This document shows positions 43,816 through 56,189 of a stretch of DNA of 64,000 bases, piece by piece (position 1 is the stretch's first letter; each line of letters begins with the position of its first letter). Source of the DNA: Limnephilus marmoratus. Its lineage: Eukaryota; Arthropoda; Insecta; Trichoptera; Limnephilidae. Both the position numbers and the translations under genes were made by a program. The DNA lies in assembly GCA_917880885.1 (NCBI GenBank), contig OU862922.1, positions 2,575,487 through 2,639,486 on the forward strand. Direction: 5' to 3'. The notes beneath the pieces are model-generated. The model had not been told where the DNA came from. It made no database searches and worked only from the letters and a program-made list of their open reading frames with translations.

Positions 43816-44279
43816 AATATAGGTTTTCTATTTCATCAATAAATTTGTTTCCTTTGTAGCGGGTAGTACTTGTAGATGAAATCAAATAGTTGTACATGTT
43901 ATTATTACGACACATTATTAAACAATGGTCACGTTTCTATGCGCAATACCTGGAAATAGAAGTGTCCTTGTATGTAAAACAAAGCTTTTAATACAAAAGA
44001 AGTAATCATACTACATAAGCGATGTCACACTAAAACGTTTCTTAGATGTAGTGATGGGGTTGCTTCGATATTCTCGAAAATTCGGTTTTGAAATAATCGA
44101 TAAAAATAAATGTGTATTGAAATATTACTAGAAATCTACAGAATTTTGGAAATTATGTGGTAGTTAGTTCAAAGCAAAATCATTCAAAATAGGAAAGATG
44201 TAAAAATAATTAAATTAAATAATTACTTTGTTTGTAACCGCGAAATGTACACTTCAATCAACCAATTATGTACACATTA

Positions 44280-44765
44280 GGGAACGTACCCATTTATTTT
44301 TATTTATTTGGGAGACCAACAGTTTACATTAATAACAGAGTATAATAATTGAGTACGATAATTGAACCATTTACAGGTTTCCACATGGGTATTGAATACA
44401 AGTAGTGTAGTGATTCTAGAGATATAATAAAAAATTACACTTCAAGAGACGAGTTATTTATGTGGGAATAGGAAGGGGGTAGGATGGAGGGGGGATCGGT
44501 TAAGTTGAGGTATAGTAATAAAAATATGCGTGATAAAAAATTAAAAGAGAAAAAAAGGAAGTTTATGGAGTGGTGGTTGTATTAGAGAGTATCTATAAGT
44601 ATTGTTATCATGGAGTATCGAGAGAGCGTCTTTGTGCGTATACATATACCCATACTACGTGATCCGTCCAGTGGGGGTCTTCAAAATACCACCATTTTTA
44701 GTCACCGGGGAGGGGGGCGGGTTAAAAATTGCAAAAAGTTGGTCACGTAGTATGGGTGCGTTCCC
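44280..44765. mobile_element. Short inverted-repeat DNA element with TTA duplication
   Basis: The left end is GGGAACGTACCCAT and the right end complemented is GGGAACGCACCCATACTACG. TTA lies on both sides (44277-44279, 44766-44768). Inside the right part acccatactacgtgatccg and ggtcacgtagtatgggt form a further inverted pair (44648-44757). A lone left terminus of the same family (gggaacgtacccatactacg) is at 51330. A TWA duplication suggests PIF/Harbinger, but this is not certain. Confidence 0.65.
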
Positions 44766-44944
44766 TTATCTGAATCTTTCTCTTTGTTCCTATGTTTGAT
44801 TTTAATTTCAAACTGTCTCATGCTAAGAGTATGTAAAATTGTGGAGAATATTTCAGAGCCTCCTAAAGTACGACCTTGTCTAACTCAAGGTGGCAATCAA
44901 GTAGGACTCCATTATACCCCCAGAATTAGAACAGCCACAGAATT

Positions 44945-45210
44945 TAAAAAAATCGAGTGCAGTTCCCACGCGGTAGAAGCAAAATTTTATCAAAAACAAT
45001 CTCAACCCGTAGGAGCCTTTAAAAGCGTGGTCATAATCAAGCGGCCAATGAGCGCAGACCTAGCGTCATTTCCGTTTCATATCTCAACCAATATAATCAA
45101 AACGGCTAATGAGCGCAGTTAGATTCTTCGCAGGTGCTGTGATGCGTCATTTCCGTTTCATCCGAATTCCATATCACAACGAGGCTAAAGAATTTTCACT
45201 TAAAAAAAAC
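44945..45210 (+). repeat. Interspersed repeat family D, copy
   Basis: gtgcagttcccacgcggtag, aatcaagcggccaatgagcg, tcatccgaattccatatcac and gaggctaaagaattttcact follow the order of the copy at 1645. It contains an internal duplicated segment (atataatcaaaacggctaat). Confidence 0.65.
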
Positions 45211-47084
45211 TGTTTAATTGGTGTCATCTGTATGCGGTGACAAATCATCATACATACTTAGTAGTTTACATTTATAAAATGACTTAATAAAAACATTTGT
45301 TCCATAAGCGCTGTAATGGCAATGTCGCCCTACAAGTTTTTCTACCTCTACCCCCGCACCCCGGGACGAAAATGGTATAATTCTATACCTGCATCTCATC
45401 TCATCGACTTCAAAGTACCAAATCGAGCAATTAGTCAAAATATATTGTTCCACAATAATAATCCGGGACCGCACTATTCCGGGACAGCACTAATGATCGC
45501 ACCTTTTCCTCGCTTTCACACGCTTGGAAACAAATTCCCCTCAAATATCGACATATTATTTAATATAAGTTTACAATATTTAAGAGATAACTAAATGCTA
45601 TTTTTATAAAGGAGCGTAGCGGAGGAGATATAATATATCATTTTTTTTTCTATTTATCTACAACGTAAAAACTTGTTTATACACTAATTATGTAAAACCC
45701 ATCAGGGTATTAAAAAATTATTAATAAAAAAATATCAATATTTCTTCTGGGTTGGGGGATATTACCATTTTACATAATATATTGATCATCAAAACTCTGA
45801 GCTAAAAAAGCATATATGACGTCATTCGATTATTCAAATGTTTCGTAATAAATACTTCGATTCGGTTTTGCACATCACTAGCCAGAAGTACCATTATTCA
45901 CAAGACATAAAATTATCGATTGTCTTTTCATTTGGTTTCATCACAAACGTGTTTCTAGATCACGCACATGAAGGCAAGATGTTTAATTACTCCAACCGAC
46001 GATTTATAAGTTCGGCTAAAACAGATGTGGTGAAACTTCAGAAGTTAGAAGGTAGTTATTATCATGGTTACGAATTGGGTCAATTTTAGTCAGGGTGCAG
46101 CGGGCATTAAATCATGCACAGCCAAAACTGTCATCCGCCATGATTAATACAATGCGGATTGTTAATGGGAAACAATATCAGAATATAATGCATGATTTAT
46201 GACATTCACAGCGGAATCAATTTTATATTTTATGTAGATCGCATTAATAACTATTATTTATGTATATGGTCCTATTCGATAATTTATAGAAGTTTGAGTG
46301 TGGTATGAAAGCACTTATATTTCCTGTATTATACGCGGTGTCCGGAAACCCGTAGTGTAACTGGTGAATCTACTTCACATTTTAGAGTCGATTTTTTTGC
46401 AAGTGCAACATTTTTGGTTTGACCTTTTGTTTTCAAGTTAAAAGAGAAAAGTACTAAAAATATCAAAATTCTCAGATCGAAAAAAATTTTTTTGGGTTCC
46501 CCACTTGTATTATGAGTTTCCAGACTCCTTGTAAAACAGTTACCTAGAGCAGCTGGAAATTTGGCAAAAATTGAATACCGTACATTCATGAGACCCGGCT
46601 GCCCCCAACCGTCAACTTTGGCATCCCCAATGGGGTTTGTTGTGTTACTATTCAGAACTAATCACTAAACACGGCTTAAGCCATTTCATGCAATGTTTCA
46701 GTTCTGAATTGTGGTCGCCAGGGCGATTTGAGAATATCTTCCTATTCGAAACTTAAATAAGGATTATAATACATTCGCCATTTTTACGTGTAACGGAATA
46801 ATTCGAGAGGTATTGAGTAAATAAAAAAATGTATTGTATTATGATGGATTCGATTATGTTCTAGGATATTATAGGACCATTGTGATATTATATGATCATT
46901 ACAGGACCTACGTATTTAGTACTATGCGCTTTCAAAGTAGGAAGAAACTCTCCCGAACAAAATAAAGAGAAACCAGCAATCAAAATCGGGACGTTGCTTC
47001 TTTAAGCTGTCTTTAGTAAAGAGACAGGAATTTAATAATCGTGTCGGTTACTAACATCGCAGAAAAAAAGGTAATAATTATGAT
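45211..47084. other. Stretch with one SINE B fragment
   Basis: A SINE B fragment lies at 46615-46735 (ggcatccccaatggggtttg, ttcagttctgaattgtggtc). Short open frames at 45316-45594 and 45838-46089 have no recognised motif. cggtgtccggaaacccgtag at 46337 looks like a transposon end but has no partner. Confidence 0.4.
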
Positions 47085-47540
47085 CTCCTTTATTTCTTCA
47101 CATCTCTGGTTTCCTTCCACGCAGAAGGCCTTGCGGAGAATAATTTCCTTCAAGGCCTTTGAGTCTTTGGGAATGCTTTGTGGATAGTCTTTTTGATAAG
47201 GAAGAGGAATGAATATGGTATTTAAGCAGGAGGAAATACAGAGATCGAGTCAAAGAAACGACCCTCTCTCATGTGATAAATGTCATTTGGTGAGTTTTCT
47301 GACTATGTACCGGTGCCAAAGGGATTAATGTTGCTAGTTCCTCGGAGGATCTTTCATTGAAATTACGGAAGAACAAGGACAGTATTGCCAATTCCCACAT
47401 GATGCTAGTGCTCTAAAGATTGCAATCATTTTGTTAAGATAAGGGAATCTATCAAACGGACCCGATATTGAACTTTGGATCCACATTCCCCTGTTGGAGA
47501 TACCAAAAACCGTTGTATTACACAAGTCTTCAAGAGACAC
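47085..47540 (-). pseudogene. LINE1 3' end, minus-strand copy
   Basis: On minus: gtttgatagattcccttatc, gattgcaatctttagagcac, gaaagatcctccgaggaact follow LINE1 36350-36470. Then a 3' UTR (aaaaagactatccacaaagc, attattctccgcaaggcctt) is related to the SINE A tail. Many stops and indels are present. Confidence 0.7.
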
Positions 47541-47777
47541 CGCTTCTTATTTCCTGGAATGAATTTTAAAAATACGAAAGGGGAATGATATTATTTTTTA
47601 AGAAGAAAAATTGGATTATTAAAAAGCATAAAAAATAAAGAAACTACATCGCAAGTAAGTAGTAATTATGTAGAATAAGTAAGGTCTGAGTAGAGTGAGC
47701 AGTGAGCACTGTAGAGTGCATTTGCCGACCACACGACAATCAAGCACGTCAATGAATTACTCCCTGTGTCTCTACAG

Positions 47778-47934
47778 TCTGTACGCTGCCACCACTAATT
47801 ACGGCTTTGATCTCCGGTACCGCTCTCGGCTCATATTGTACCTGCCTCTCCCCGCTCACTCCACTTCATCGCCAACTCCCTACACTCTTCCTCCCTACGC
47901 TGATGATGAAATAGTAAAGGTTTTGACACGTTGA
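47778..47934 (+). CDS. Candidate further exon of unknown gene (weak)
   Basis: A good acceptor (ccctgtgtctctacag to 47777) precedes 52 open codons with GC-rich third positions: LYAATTNYGFDLRYRSRLIL, LPLPAHSTSSPTPYTLPPYA, DDEIVKVLTR, then TGA. A possible donor GTAAAG lies at about 47919. The starting phase (one base, T) would complete the AG left by the dysfusion exon at 41325 as Ser. I do not recognise the sequence as part of Dysfusion and the call rests on composition, splice site and phase only. Confidence 0.25.
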
Positions 47935-48834
47935 CGTCCAAAGATTACTTTGACCAACAGACAAGCATATTTGCTAACAACCCAACTTGAACAACCTACG
48001 ATTAAGACCCCTTTATTTGATTCCTGCCTAGAATATAGGATTTATAACAATTACTCCTTTCTTCACAATACTTAAAATATTAATAACGCGTTACAATGAA
48101 TATCATGGACATGCAGTTAAGGATCGGCGAAGAATAAGCGAACTATTTTTAATTGTAAATTTGGAGCTCGACTGTTGCGAACTTCTGGGTGCAATAAATT
48201 TAAGAGTACCTTCTGGACTCACTTGCATACTGCTTACTAACAACATATGCAAGGACACTGGAGGTCTAGATTCGTTCAAAATAAATAAATGTAGCTTCGT
48301 TTAACAAAAAAAATAGAATCTTGCGAGAGCCTTGAAGGAGTAACCATCTGTTACTTATACCAGGGCGGGTAAGAGGTGGATAACCTCCACTGGACTCACT
48401 AGGCATAAGGACCTATTTCAATGTCACCATTCACAACCAAATTATGTAGCAAACTCGTTAATTCCTTGCTTACATAATTTGGCAAACAAATATACAAATG
48501 ATATCGACATTTTTGAATTAACATTTCGATGTTTAAAACGGTCCCATGACAACTCAGAAAGATGCGTCTTCCATACTCCTTTGAAAAGTCATTAAAAATA
48601 TGAAAAAAATAAAAATAGCCCATAACCTAACCTAACGGAATCTATTTCAACATTTTTGGAAAAGGGACTTTATTACAAGAGGTGATATGTTAAATGGAAT
48701 GAAGACAATTTTAAATGAGGTTTAATAGAATAAAGGATATTTGTTTAGAGAGGGACAACCAAAAAATACGTAATCTGAATTTCCACTTGGCATTTCTTGT
48801 GTTCTTCTTTATTGTACGCAAAAAAATATTACAA

Positions 48835-49390
48835 TAAAAAAATCAGACTGTGCAATTCTCACGCGGGAGAAGTGAAACCTTCAGAAAACTAAAGTAGAAG
48901 AGCAGAAAAGTAGTAAAAAGTAGTAAAGTAGAAAACTAAAGTAGACAAGAGTGGGGAGACTACAAAGCACTTTTTTATCAACGTTAAGGGTGGTTTTATT
49001 CCACATATTTGTCGTCGAATTCCAGTGCACCTTTTCCTATACATTTGGTCATCTTATTAGTATTTGTGCTTTCTTCTTCAAAGTCGCTAAATGTCGTTTT
49101 CTTTTGTATATCCCTAGCCTGTTCATTTTGGAGTGGTTTGAAGATTGGATGTTGATTTTATACCACATTCTCGCTTTATACCACAAGACTAAAGGAAGCC
49201 TGCGTGGGACCGTGGATTTATCGCATTATATTGGAACCAATACCTGTGAAATAAATAAATATTTTATTGCTATCTCATTCTCTCTCGCAGGCTAAATCCT
49301 ACAGATGTACCTACTCGTTTGTTTGCGTCTCCTTTTAGTGTCGAGTTCATCGAGTTTCAAATCACAACGGTGCTAAAGAAGTTTTCAAAA
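48835..49390 (+). repeat. Interspersed repeat family D, copy with a 300-bp insert
   Basis: The start (gtgcaattctcacgcgggag, agtgaaaccttcagaaaact) and end (gctaaatcctacagatgtac, tttcaaatcacaacggtgct) match the copy at 14010. Between about 48968 and 49265 lies unrelated DNA ending in gaaataaataaatattt, which may be a retro-inserted fragment; no family recognised. Confidence 0.55.
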
Positions 49391-49394
49391 AAAA

Positions 49395-52300
49395 AAAATT
49401 TAAATCATTGATAATAATCTTTCGGGAAATATATCTCCATCTGTTATAATATCCTCGACATGTTTGCAGCCTCCCCTCCTTCGGGAGAGACCGACAGTAA
49501 TGACGGAGGAGTCTCCGCGCCGGAGTGGTTCGCTGATAGAGTACGAATAACAAAAGAAACTTGCGCCGGCGCTTAGCCACCCACCCGGACCCATTTGCTG
49601 CAAGACCTACCTACTACAGGGGTCATCAAGCCAGCCACAAAACTTCAAATATGTCATGTCGGTTACATTAAATATTACAATCCCCAATTGGTAGTCTATT
49701 AGTATTATAAAATTTGATTTTCTTAAAATCAGCACCATTACCATTACGCCTCTAAGACAGCTACGGAAGGCATAATCTGTAGGATGTTCACTTCGTAACA
49801 TCTGTCAAAACGTCAAACCGAACAATAATTTCGCAGGCTTTAAACAATAAAGCTATTCAATTTTAAGTGTCAAATTCAAAAATTCGCCGGAAATCAGTGT
49901 GGAATTTTACAAAATTAATTGAATATTATCAGAGACGGAACATTTTCCGACATGTAGTGATGTCACGAGCCCAAAAACTATAAATTTCTAAGAATTTTAA
50001 GTAACATTTTCGTAATCTTAAAATTCATCCACACGATTTTTTTCCAAGTCATTGTGAAAACCATGCAAATGGCCTGTTAGTAGTATATACGAGAAGCAGA
50101 AATCGGACTAATCTAAATGGACTAACTAACCAAACACACTTCTTCTGTAAAATTAGGAAAATGTATAACCATAACATTCCCAGATATAGACTAAAAAATA
50201 ATGCAAAAATGGTGGTCAGAGGAAACAAAAATAGAAATTTTTGAATGTAGATATAATATTTATGAGTCATTTTGACCTCTATGCAAGGGAATAAAACCAA
50301 TAATTTTCACGAGGCTAATGAACTCGAAAATCTAAAAATAAATTCAACCATCGTCAGACTAGAGAGTTATCATCGTCGGTCTAGAGAGTGTTACGTTACA
50401 AAAGATAAAGAATAGACCCCCTTATTCCTGTTGCGAGGAGCTAGTGAATTGACCCCAGTGCACTAACTCGCCGCACCGCCCCTCTCCGCCCCCCTCCCCG
50501 CACGCGCAGTCCGTGGCCCGAGGCCGAACGGCACCCGGCAGCCATTCCCCCGCTGCTTTCGGGCTCGGCAACAGTGTCCCAGAGTGTCCACAGTAATTGC
50601 GCCGCGGCGCTGTGTCGAGAACCTAAAAACTCGTAATGTTTTCTTTAATTGTGTATTGTGCTCGAAGAGGCTTACGCCTACCCAGTACCTGACTGACGAC
50701 TACCTATTTCCTGCTTGTGAGTACAAATGAACCTTCCTTCCCCTCTGTGTGCTAAGAACTGACATTTAAATTCACTAAATACGTGTAGAGAGTTGAGAGA
50801 AGTCCCCCCCCCCGTTATGATAGGATTATAGAGATAGCCAAATACCCATGTGCATAGTGCCGAGGCTGGCTTTTGTATAACCCTGTTCACCTTTAAATGA
50901 ATAAACCCTTTACGTGCAAAAACTGTGTTCTGATTGAGGAAGGAGACCTGGAGATTGTGAGGAAAGGAAGTGGAGGAGGAATTTACAAGCGAACCACAAA
51001 CACTCGCCCTGGTTTTAAGAGGAACCCTGCTCGCGCCGGCTTTGCTGAGCTAGCTGTTGGCCTGTTTATTGCGTGTCCTTTCCAGGTTTTGGGTTAAGCA
51101 AATGGCCGCAAGTAGCGCCGATGCTAACAAGAGGTTTAGAAAACTGCGATGAGCTGACCATATAACCACGAATAAAGTATACTAGAAGACCAGACACGAA
51201 GAAGATCAAATGAGTCGGTGGAGAACATTTATGGAAGAGGAAAAATCCCATCTCAGCGCCGTGAAAAAAGAATAATGAAAAAAATATAATTATGAATAGT
51301 TTTCATTTGACAAGGATGTATATGTATAGGGAACGTACCCATACTACGTGACCAATTTTTTGCGCCTCTGTGGGCTGCAGTTATGTCACACTTTTAATTC
51401 ACTCTCTAAAATTTTCCTCAATTACCTCTCTAAAAATAGTGAGGTTAGAAAATGTCTCCTCTTTGACTTCTGTAGATTAGAGTGAGACAACGACAGATGA
51501 CTTTATTTGTGGTATAGCGCGGTGTCTTCTTTTCGCATTAGAACATCAGACAGACAGTTCAGCCGTAGTTAACAGTATCCGTTTCTTCATTTGCATTTTT
51601 CAATAATGAAAATTATGAAAGTATACCTCTCTCATTTAAACGGTCTAAAACATTACTAATATTCCTTCCGAACCATTGGAAAATATTGGCGCAGCCCGTA
51701 AGAATTTCTTATTATCCTCTTCCTTTTTGTGATAACATGCATCCAGCATCTATCTGGACAACTATCAAAATTTTTCTTTGATACGGTTGTATACCCCTTG
51801 AGGACAAAGCTGCACAGTGCTCCGTGCGTACCCGAGTGTAAACACTAAACTGCAACACAACAACGGCAGCGAGCAGTGCGGACTGCGGTTTAGCCCGAGT
51901 GTGAAACTTAACCGCAGCATCCGCAGAGGCTAAACGTTCCCGTGATCACCGCCGCACCAGAGAGATGCTACTCTGAGCAGAACACTGATTCGTAATTAAG
52001 AATGGAGAGGCTTTTTTAATGCTTTAGAGTTATTTGAAAGACAGAAAATTTATGAAATGCTTCCGGACGGACGGTCTCGGGCTAATTTAGTTTATATAAA
52101 ACCATTTGGAATATCCATTTCGCGCTTGCGCCAAGATTGAGCATGCTAATATTACACCAACAAGATGAAAAGCAAAGAATCTAATGAATATTTGTTTTCA
52201 AGAAAATAATATCTGAGTTTTAAATACGTGTGTTTAATACAAGCTGAAATTATTATGCAACATGTATATTTCACATTTTATGACGAAGTGATTTTCCCCA

Positions 52301-52470
52301 TATTTCTATACGGTATGGAAACAGAATCAGCGAAAGAAAGCGGATAAAATATAGTGCTGAAGAAAAATGCTCAATATTCCACGGACTCTCAGATGAACAA
52401 ATGTGTCAAAACAGCAAAATGTGTGTAGATATCAATTAGTGTTAATAGTTGAAGATTTGTAATCAGGCGT
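49395..52470. other. Stretch with two GC-rich patches and one transposon terminus
   Basis: GC-rich patches lie at 49455-49615 and 50440-50620. Short overlapping open frames around them have no recognised motif. gggaacgtacccatactacg at 51330 is a terminus of the element at 44280. No gene is supported. Confidence 0.45.
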
Positions 52471-52473
52471 GCT

Positions 52474-52665
52474 CCAATAGGAACTGGTTCCAAAAAACTG
52501 TCCCCGAATCCAATGTCACCCAGTGATCGCTAGTCACCGGTACAAAGCAACCAAGCCGGGCAATGGCGTAGGAACTGGTTCTAAAATAGCCTGTTCCTCG
52601 AATCCACTGTCATCTAGTGATCGCTAGCCACCTGTACAAAGTAACCGAGACAGGCAGTAGCGTCA
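52474..52665 (+). repeat. Direct duplication, about 95-bp unit
   Basis: Unit 1 (taggaactggttccaaaaaa, cagtgatcgctagtcaccgg, caaccaagccgggcaatggc) is repeated as unit 2 (taggaactggttctaaaata, tagtgatcgctagccacctg, taaccgagacaggcagtagc). Similarity is about 80% by eye. Confidence 0.8.
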
Positions 52666-52764
52666 TATATAGTATGTAGCCGCGGAGGGATACTGCAAGT
52701 TCACTAAATCGTAGTACTTTTACTTACTTGCCTGGGGCACGTCTTCATGCGAGCTGCCGACGGA

Positions 52765-53492
52765 ATTGGCGATGGACACTGTAACACTGTCCGAAACGTT
52801 GGCTAAAGAAGGAGGTAGTGCAACACATCATAACACCCCAAAAACAAATAGCGAAAATACTTTTGGCCGTGAAAATCTAAAAACGTATATATCTGCCTAC
52901 AGCTTATTTTAAGATACTTTGGACACGTTGCTCGCCGAACTGAGTGTCATTTTTATTTTTAGACCTGTGCCACAAACAGCTATAAAAGATTAAAATCATG
53001 TGGCCTGTCGTATTTTGGCAAATCGCTCGCCGTACATTCCCAATGGGAATATATGGCGAGCGACGTGCTGAAATAGGCCAAGTCAAATGATCTTTGATCT
53101 TTTATAGCTGTGGATGGCACAAGTCTTAGGCTAGATTGTAGGCAAGTTTCTGTCCAATATATTCATCGTAAAAGCAAATGTCACGATGCTGATTACAGTA
53201 GGACAGGGGAAGAAGAATGCGAACGAAGTGTAAAGAATTCAGACAAACGATAAGTACCTACCTGTAATATAATATTTGAACAGAAAATTATTTGAATTAA
53301 CATTTTCGTTTTATTTAATTTTTGGAGTGTTATGCAGTGTTGCGCTACCTCCTTCTTTAGCCAATGTTTCGGACAGTGTCCATAGTCAGACACATCTGCC
53401 CTGATGATGGACGCTGTAACGCTGTCCGAAACTAAATAAAGGGGTAACGCAAAACGGTATGACACCCCAAGAAAATAGTTTTCCAAAACCAA
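52765..53492. repeat. Two foldback family C copies flanking a hairpin
   Basis: Family C at 52765-52890 (tgtccgaaacgttggctaaa to ccgtgaaaatctaaaaacgt) and at 53303-53492. The second copy's two arms (tgcgctacctccttctttag and gtccgaaactaaataaaggg) are inverted around acatctgccctgatgatgga. Between them, at 52967-53122, is an imperfect inverted repeat (gccacaaacagctataaaag and its complement gatcttttatagctgtgg), with the core tcgctcgccgtacattccca and atatggcgagcga. Confidence 0.65.
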
Positions 53493-53837
53493 AAATTAAA
53501 TCTAAATTGTCATTGTAAAAATTGGAACTGTTATGTGTGATATGTAACTGAATTCAGGCAACCGATACAATTTCCACCTATACAAATTAGTACATTTTCG
53601 TGATAAAAAATTCTAAACTTTCAGCTTCACAAATCCTACAATTATAATATCACGGGTCTGCGCTAGTATTACATATTTCTGAAAACCTGTATGGATAAAA
53701 GCAAACCTATCAAACTGTAGACTAATGGTGCAACTAACGGCGCCATACATTTCAAGGACAAGGCAACGTTTTTTTTTTAATTAGCATCCACATTTCTATC
53801 ATGATCTTATCTACGAAACTTTTAAACTTATGTTTCT

Positions 53838-54430
53838 TCTTCTTCTTGTGCCTTATCCGTTCAACGGACGTTGGCTATCATGTTGGCTATGCGGACTTTG
53901 TTTACTGCGGCCCGGAACAGCTCTACTGTAGACTAGCCAAACCACTGTCTCAGGTTTTTCAGCCATGAGGTTCTCCTTCTTCCAGGGCCCCGTCTTCCGG
54001 CAATCTTTCCTTGCATTATGAGATGCATGATCTCATACTTCTCTGGATGTCTCATCACAAGTCCAAGATATTGAAGTTTTCGGATTTTTATAGTTTTAAT
54101 TGCTTACTTTTCTTTATTCATCCGAACCATAACATCTTCATTCGTAACCCTGTCCATCCGGCTTATTTTAAGTATTCTCCTGTGGATCCACGTCTCGAAT
54201 GCATCAAGTCGCCTAATCAGTTCTTTAGTAAGCGTCCATGCTTCCTTTCCATAAAATAATATCGAAAACACGTAGCATCTGACCATTCGCAGTCATAATC
54301 CAAGGTCGAGATCATGACTGCAGAACATTTTTTCATGCGGATAAAGGTTGCATGAGCTTGCTCAATGCGGCATTTGATTTCAACCGAAGGATCCCATCTA
54401 TCATTTACATTGCAAACCAAGTATACAATT
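53838..54430 (-). pseudogene. RTE-like LINE, C-terminal fragment
   Basis: On minus: DPSVEIKCRIEQAHATFIRM, then MVRCYVFSILFYGKEAWTLT, RLDAFETWIHRRILKISRMD and VTNEDVMVRM. A tail follows with cgacggaggtcccc-type GC codons, ending near 53838 in agaagaagaagaaac. The 'IK.RI..A...F ... R..vLfYG.E.WTL ... l.afE.w.hRR.Lki' order is typical of insect endonuclease/reverse-transcriptase LINEs downstream of the palm. At least one frameshift separates the first two segments. Confidence 0.78.
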
Positions 54431-55204
54431 CTCTGTACCTATGTTTAATCAACAAATAATATATATATAGGTTACCAAATTATTTTTCCCATGTTTAAAA
54501 CAAAATGTATTTTATTCTAACTGGGAGGAAGAGCTAGAATTTTTAATAGAGCACTAGATTCGTTGTTTATGTATTTATCTGAGCGATCTGTTTGAACTTG
54601 TGCTGCTCAGTTACTATCGTATAAAATATGGCGCCTCTACTATTGTTCCGCGTCTACTTAAAACAATTTCCTAGATTTATCGTTGTTTGTTGTTTGCTCG
54701 CTGCGACTATGGGGCATTAAAGAATTATGCGCGGAATAAACTAAAATACCGACAAGTCCGATACATCTCAATTGTAATGCAGGACACCAGTAAATCTCGG
54801 CATTGCACAACGGTCCAAAAAGCAACTTTAGACGGACATTTTACAAAATTTATCATTCTAAATGTATTTTATTGTGATTTTCAACCGTATGTAATATTGC
54901 AGAAGTTTATCAAGAATGTCGATAAAAATCTATAACTAACTTTTTTTCAAATGGGCAAATAAGAGTTTCTTAGTTAGAAAAATCACAAAGAAGTTCAATT
55001 TTTTTTAATATTTCAAGATATTGTAGTTCTTTGGAACAATTGTAAAAAAAAACCGTTAGCTAATCCACGTCTCAAAAAGGGAACAATCTCTGTGAAAAAC
55101 GGTAAATATTCGTAGATCAGATGTACTAAAATACTTACGTACCCCTCGACGCTTTTAACTGGTGAATGGTGAATTCGATGGTGAAAAGTAAAGTGTTTTT
55201 TTTT

Positions 55205-55470
55205 CAATTTACCTTTTTTTACATGAACACCGCATAAAAGTCCCAACTACTCCCGACTGGAGCCAGTGAGACTACGGCATCCCCAATTGGGGTATGTTGT
55301 GAGGCTGTAGGTAGTGGGGAGGGGAAGGACATGGGGAAGAGGAAAGTGGGGAGGTACCTGGCTATCAGGGGGAGGGAGGTACTAGATCTGGTTACCAAAC
55401 ACGGCGAAAGCCATTTCAAGCAAAGTTTCAATTCTGAATTGTGGTCTTACACCAAGGCGATACTGAGAGT
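55205..55470 (-). mobile_element. SINE B copy 3
   Basis: T-run at the plus-strand start (cctttttttacatgaacacc), gcatccccaattggggtatg, cagatctggttaccaaacac on the other side, and cttacaccaaggcgatactg at the end. It matches the copies at 15028 and 17386. Confidence 0.7.
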
Positions 55471-55562
55471 ATCTTCCACTCTGGAACGTGCTGCAAATAT
55501 ACTAAATATTATTTTAAATAAATTAATTGTGAAATATACAAATTAATCAAATAAAATTTATT

Positions 55563-55632
55563 TGCCCACGCCGGGATTCTATCCCGCGACCTTCGAATTA
55601 CGAGTCAAGAGCCTTACCCCAATCACGCCGGC
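55563..55632 (-). tRNA. tRNA-like sequence, probably a SINE head
   Basis: On minus it begins GCCGGCGTGATTGGGG and has an anticodon region CTTGACTCGTAATTCGAAG, with CGT in the loop (Thr-like). The B-box region is GGATAGAATCC rather than GGTTCGAATCC. Acceptor pairing (GCCGGCG with CGTGGGC) is imperfect. It is followed by a T/A-rich tail. A degenerate tRNA-derived element is more likely than a functional tRNA gene. Confidence 0.45.
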
Positions 55633-55639
55633 CGTCAAC

Positions 55640-56189
55640 ACGTAATGTAATAGTTAATGATAAATATGAGATAAAAAGATTTTAATAAGATTCGACAACT
55701 TTCGTAATCATATTTTTGGCCAACTAATGTTAAGGTTCGTGACCTTTGTGCATTATTGGTGCAATCTTTTCATATGTCCGATAAAACATAATAATTTCAG
55801 TGGTACAAACTTAATATCGCAAATTGACGCTAACGCTTATTTAGGAATACAACATTATTTATAATAATGTTGAATTCGCCCGAGGCTCGGGGCAGGGCTC
55901 GGGTTCGAGCAATTATTGCAACAAAGACGTTTGAATGTTTGGTTCAATCTTGACACCATCGCCAGTTTATGTGATTTGGGGAACAGCAGTGGTGTTTTGT
56001 AAAAGATCACTTCTCATAATCTTGTGTTGGAAATGATATGGTATGCTTCAAATTGCTTTGCGTTTTCCAAGTTACTTAGGAGATCTGACTCAAGATTTTT
56101 ACGCAAGTTTATGATTTCTGATTCTTGTTTTAAATCGTACTATTTTCTGATAATTTATTTAATAAAATAGTTAAAGTGTAATCGTTTCC
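55640..56189. other. Stretch without recognised genes
   Basis: It contains a perfect small hairpin (caacattat-ttata-ataatgttg, 55849-55871) and a short GC-rich segment at 55873-55902. Nothing else is recognised. Confidence 0.5.

Noticed and set aside
49400..49603. Two overlapping minus frames of about 70 codons
   Set aside because: They overlap in different frames over one GC-rich patch and show no recognisable motif.
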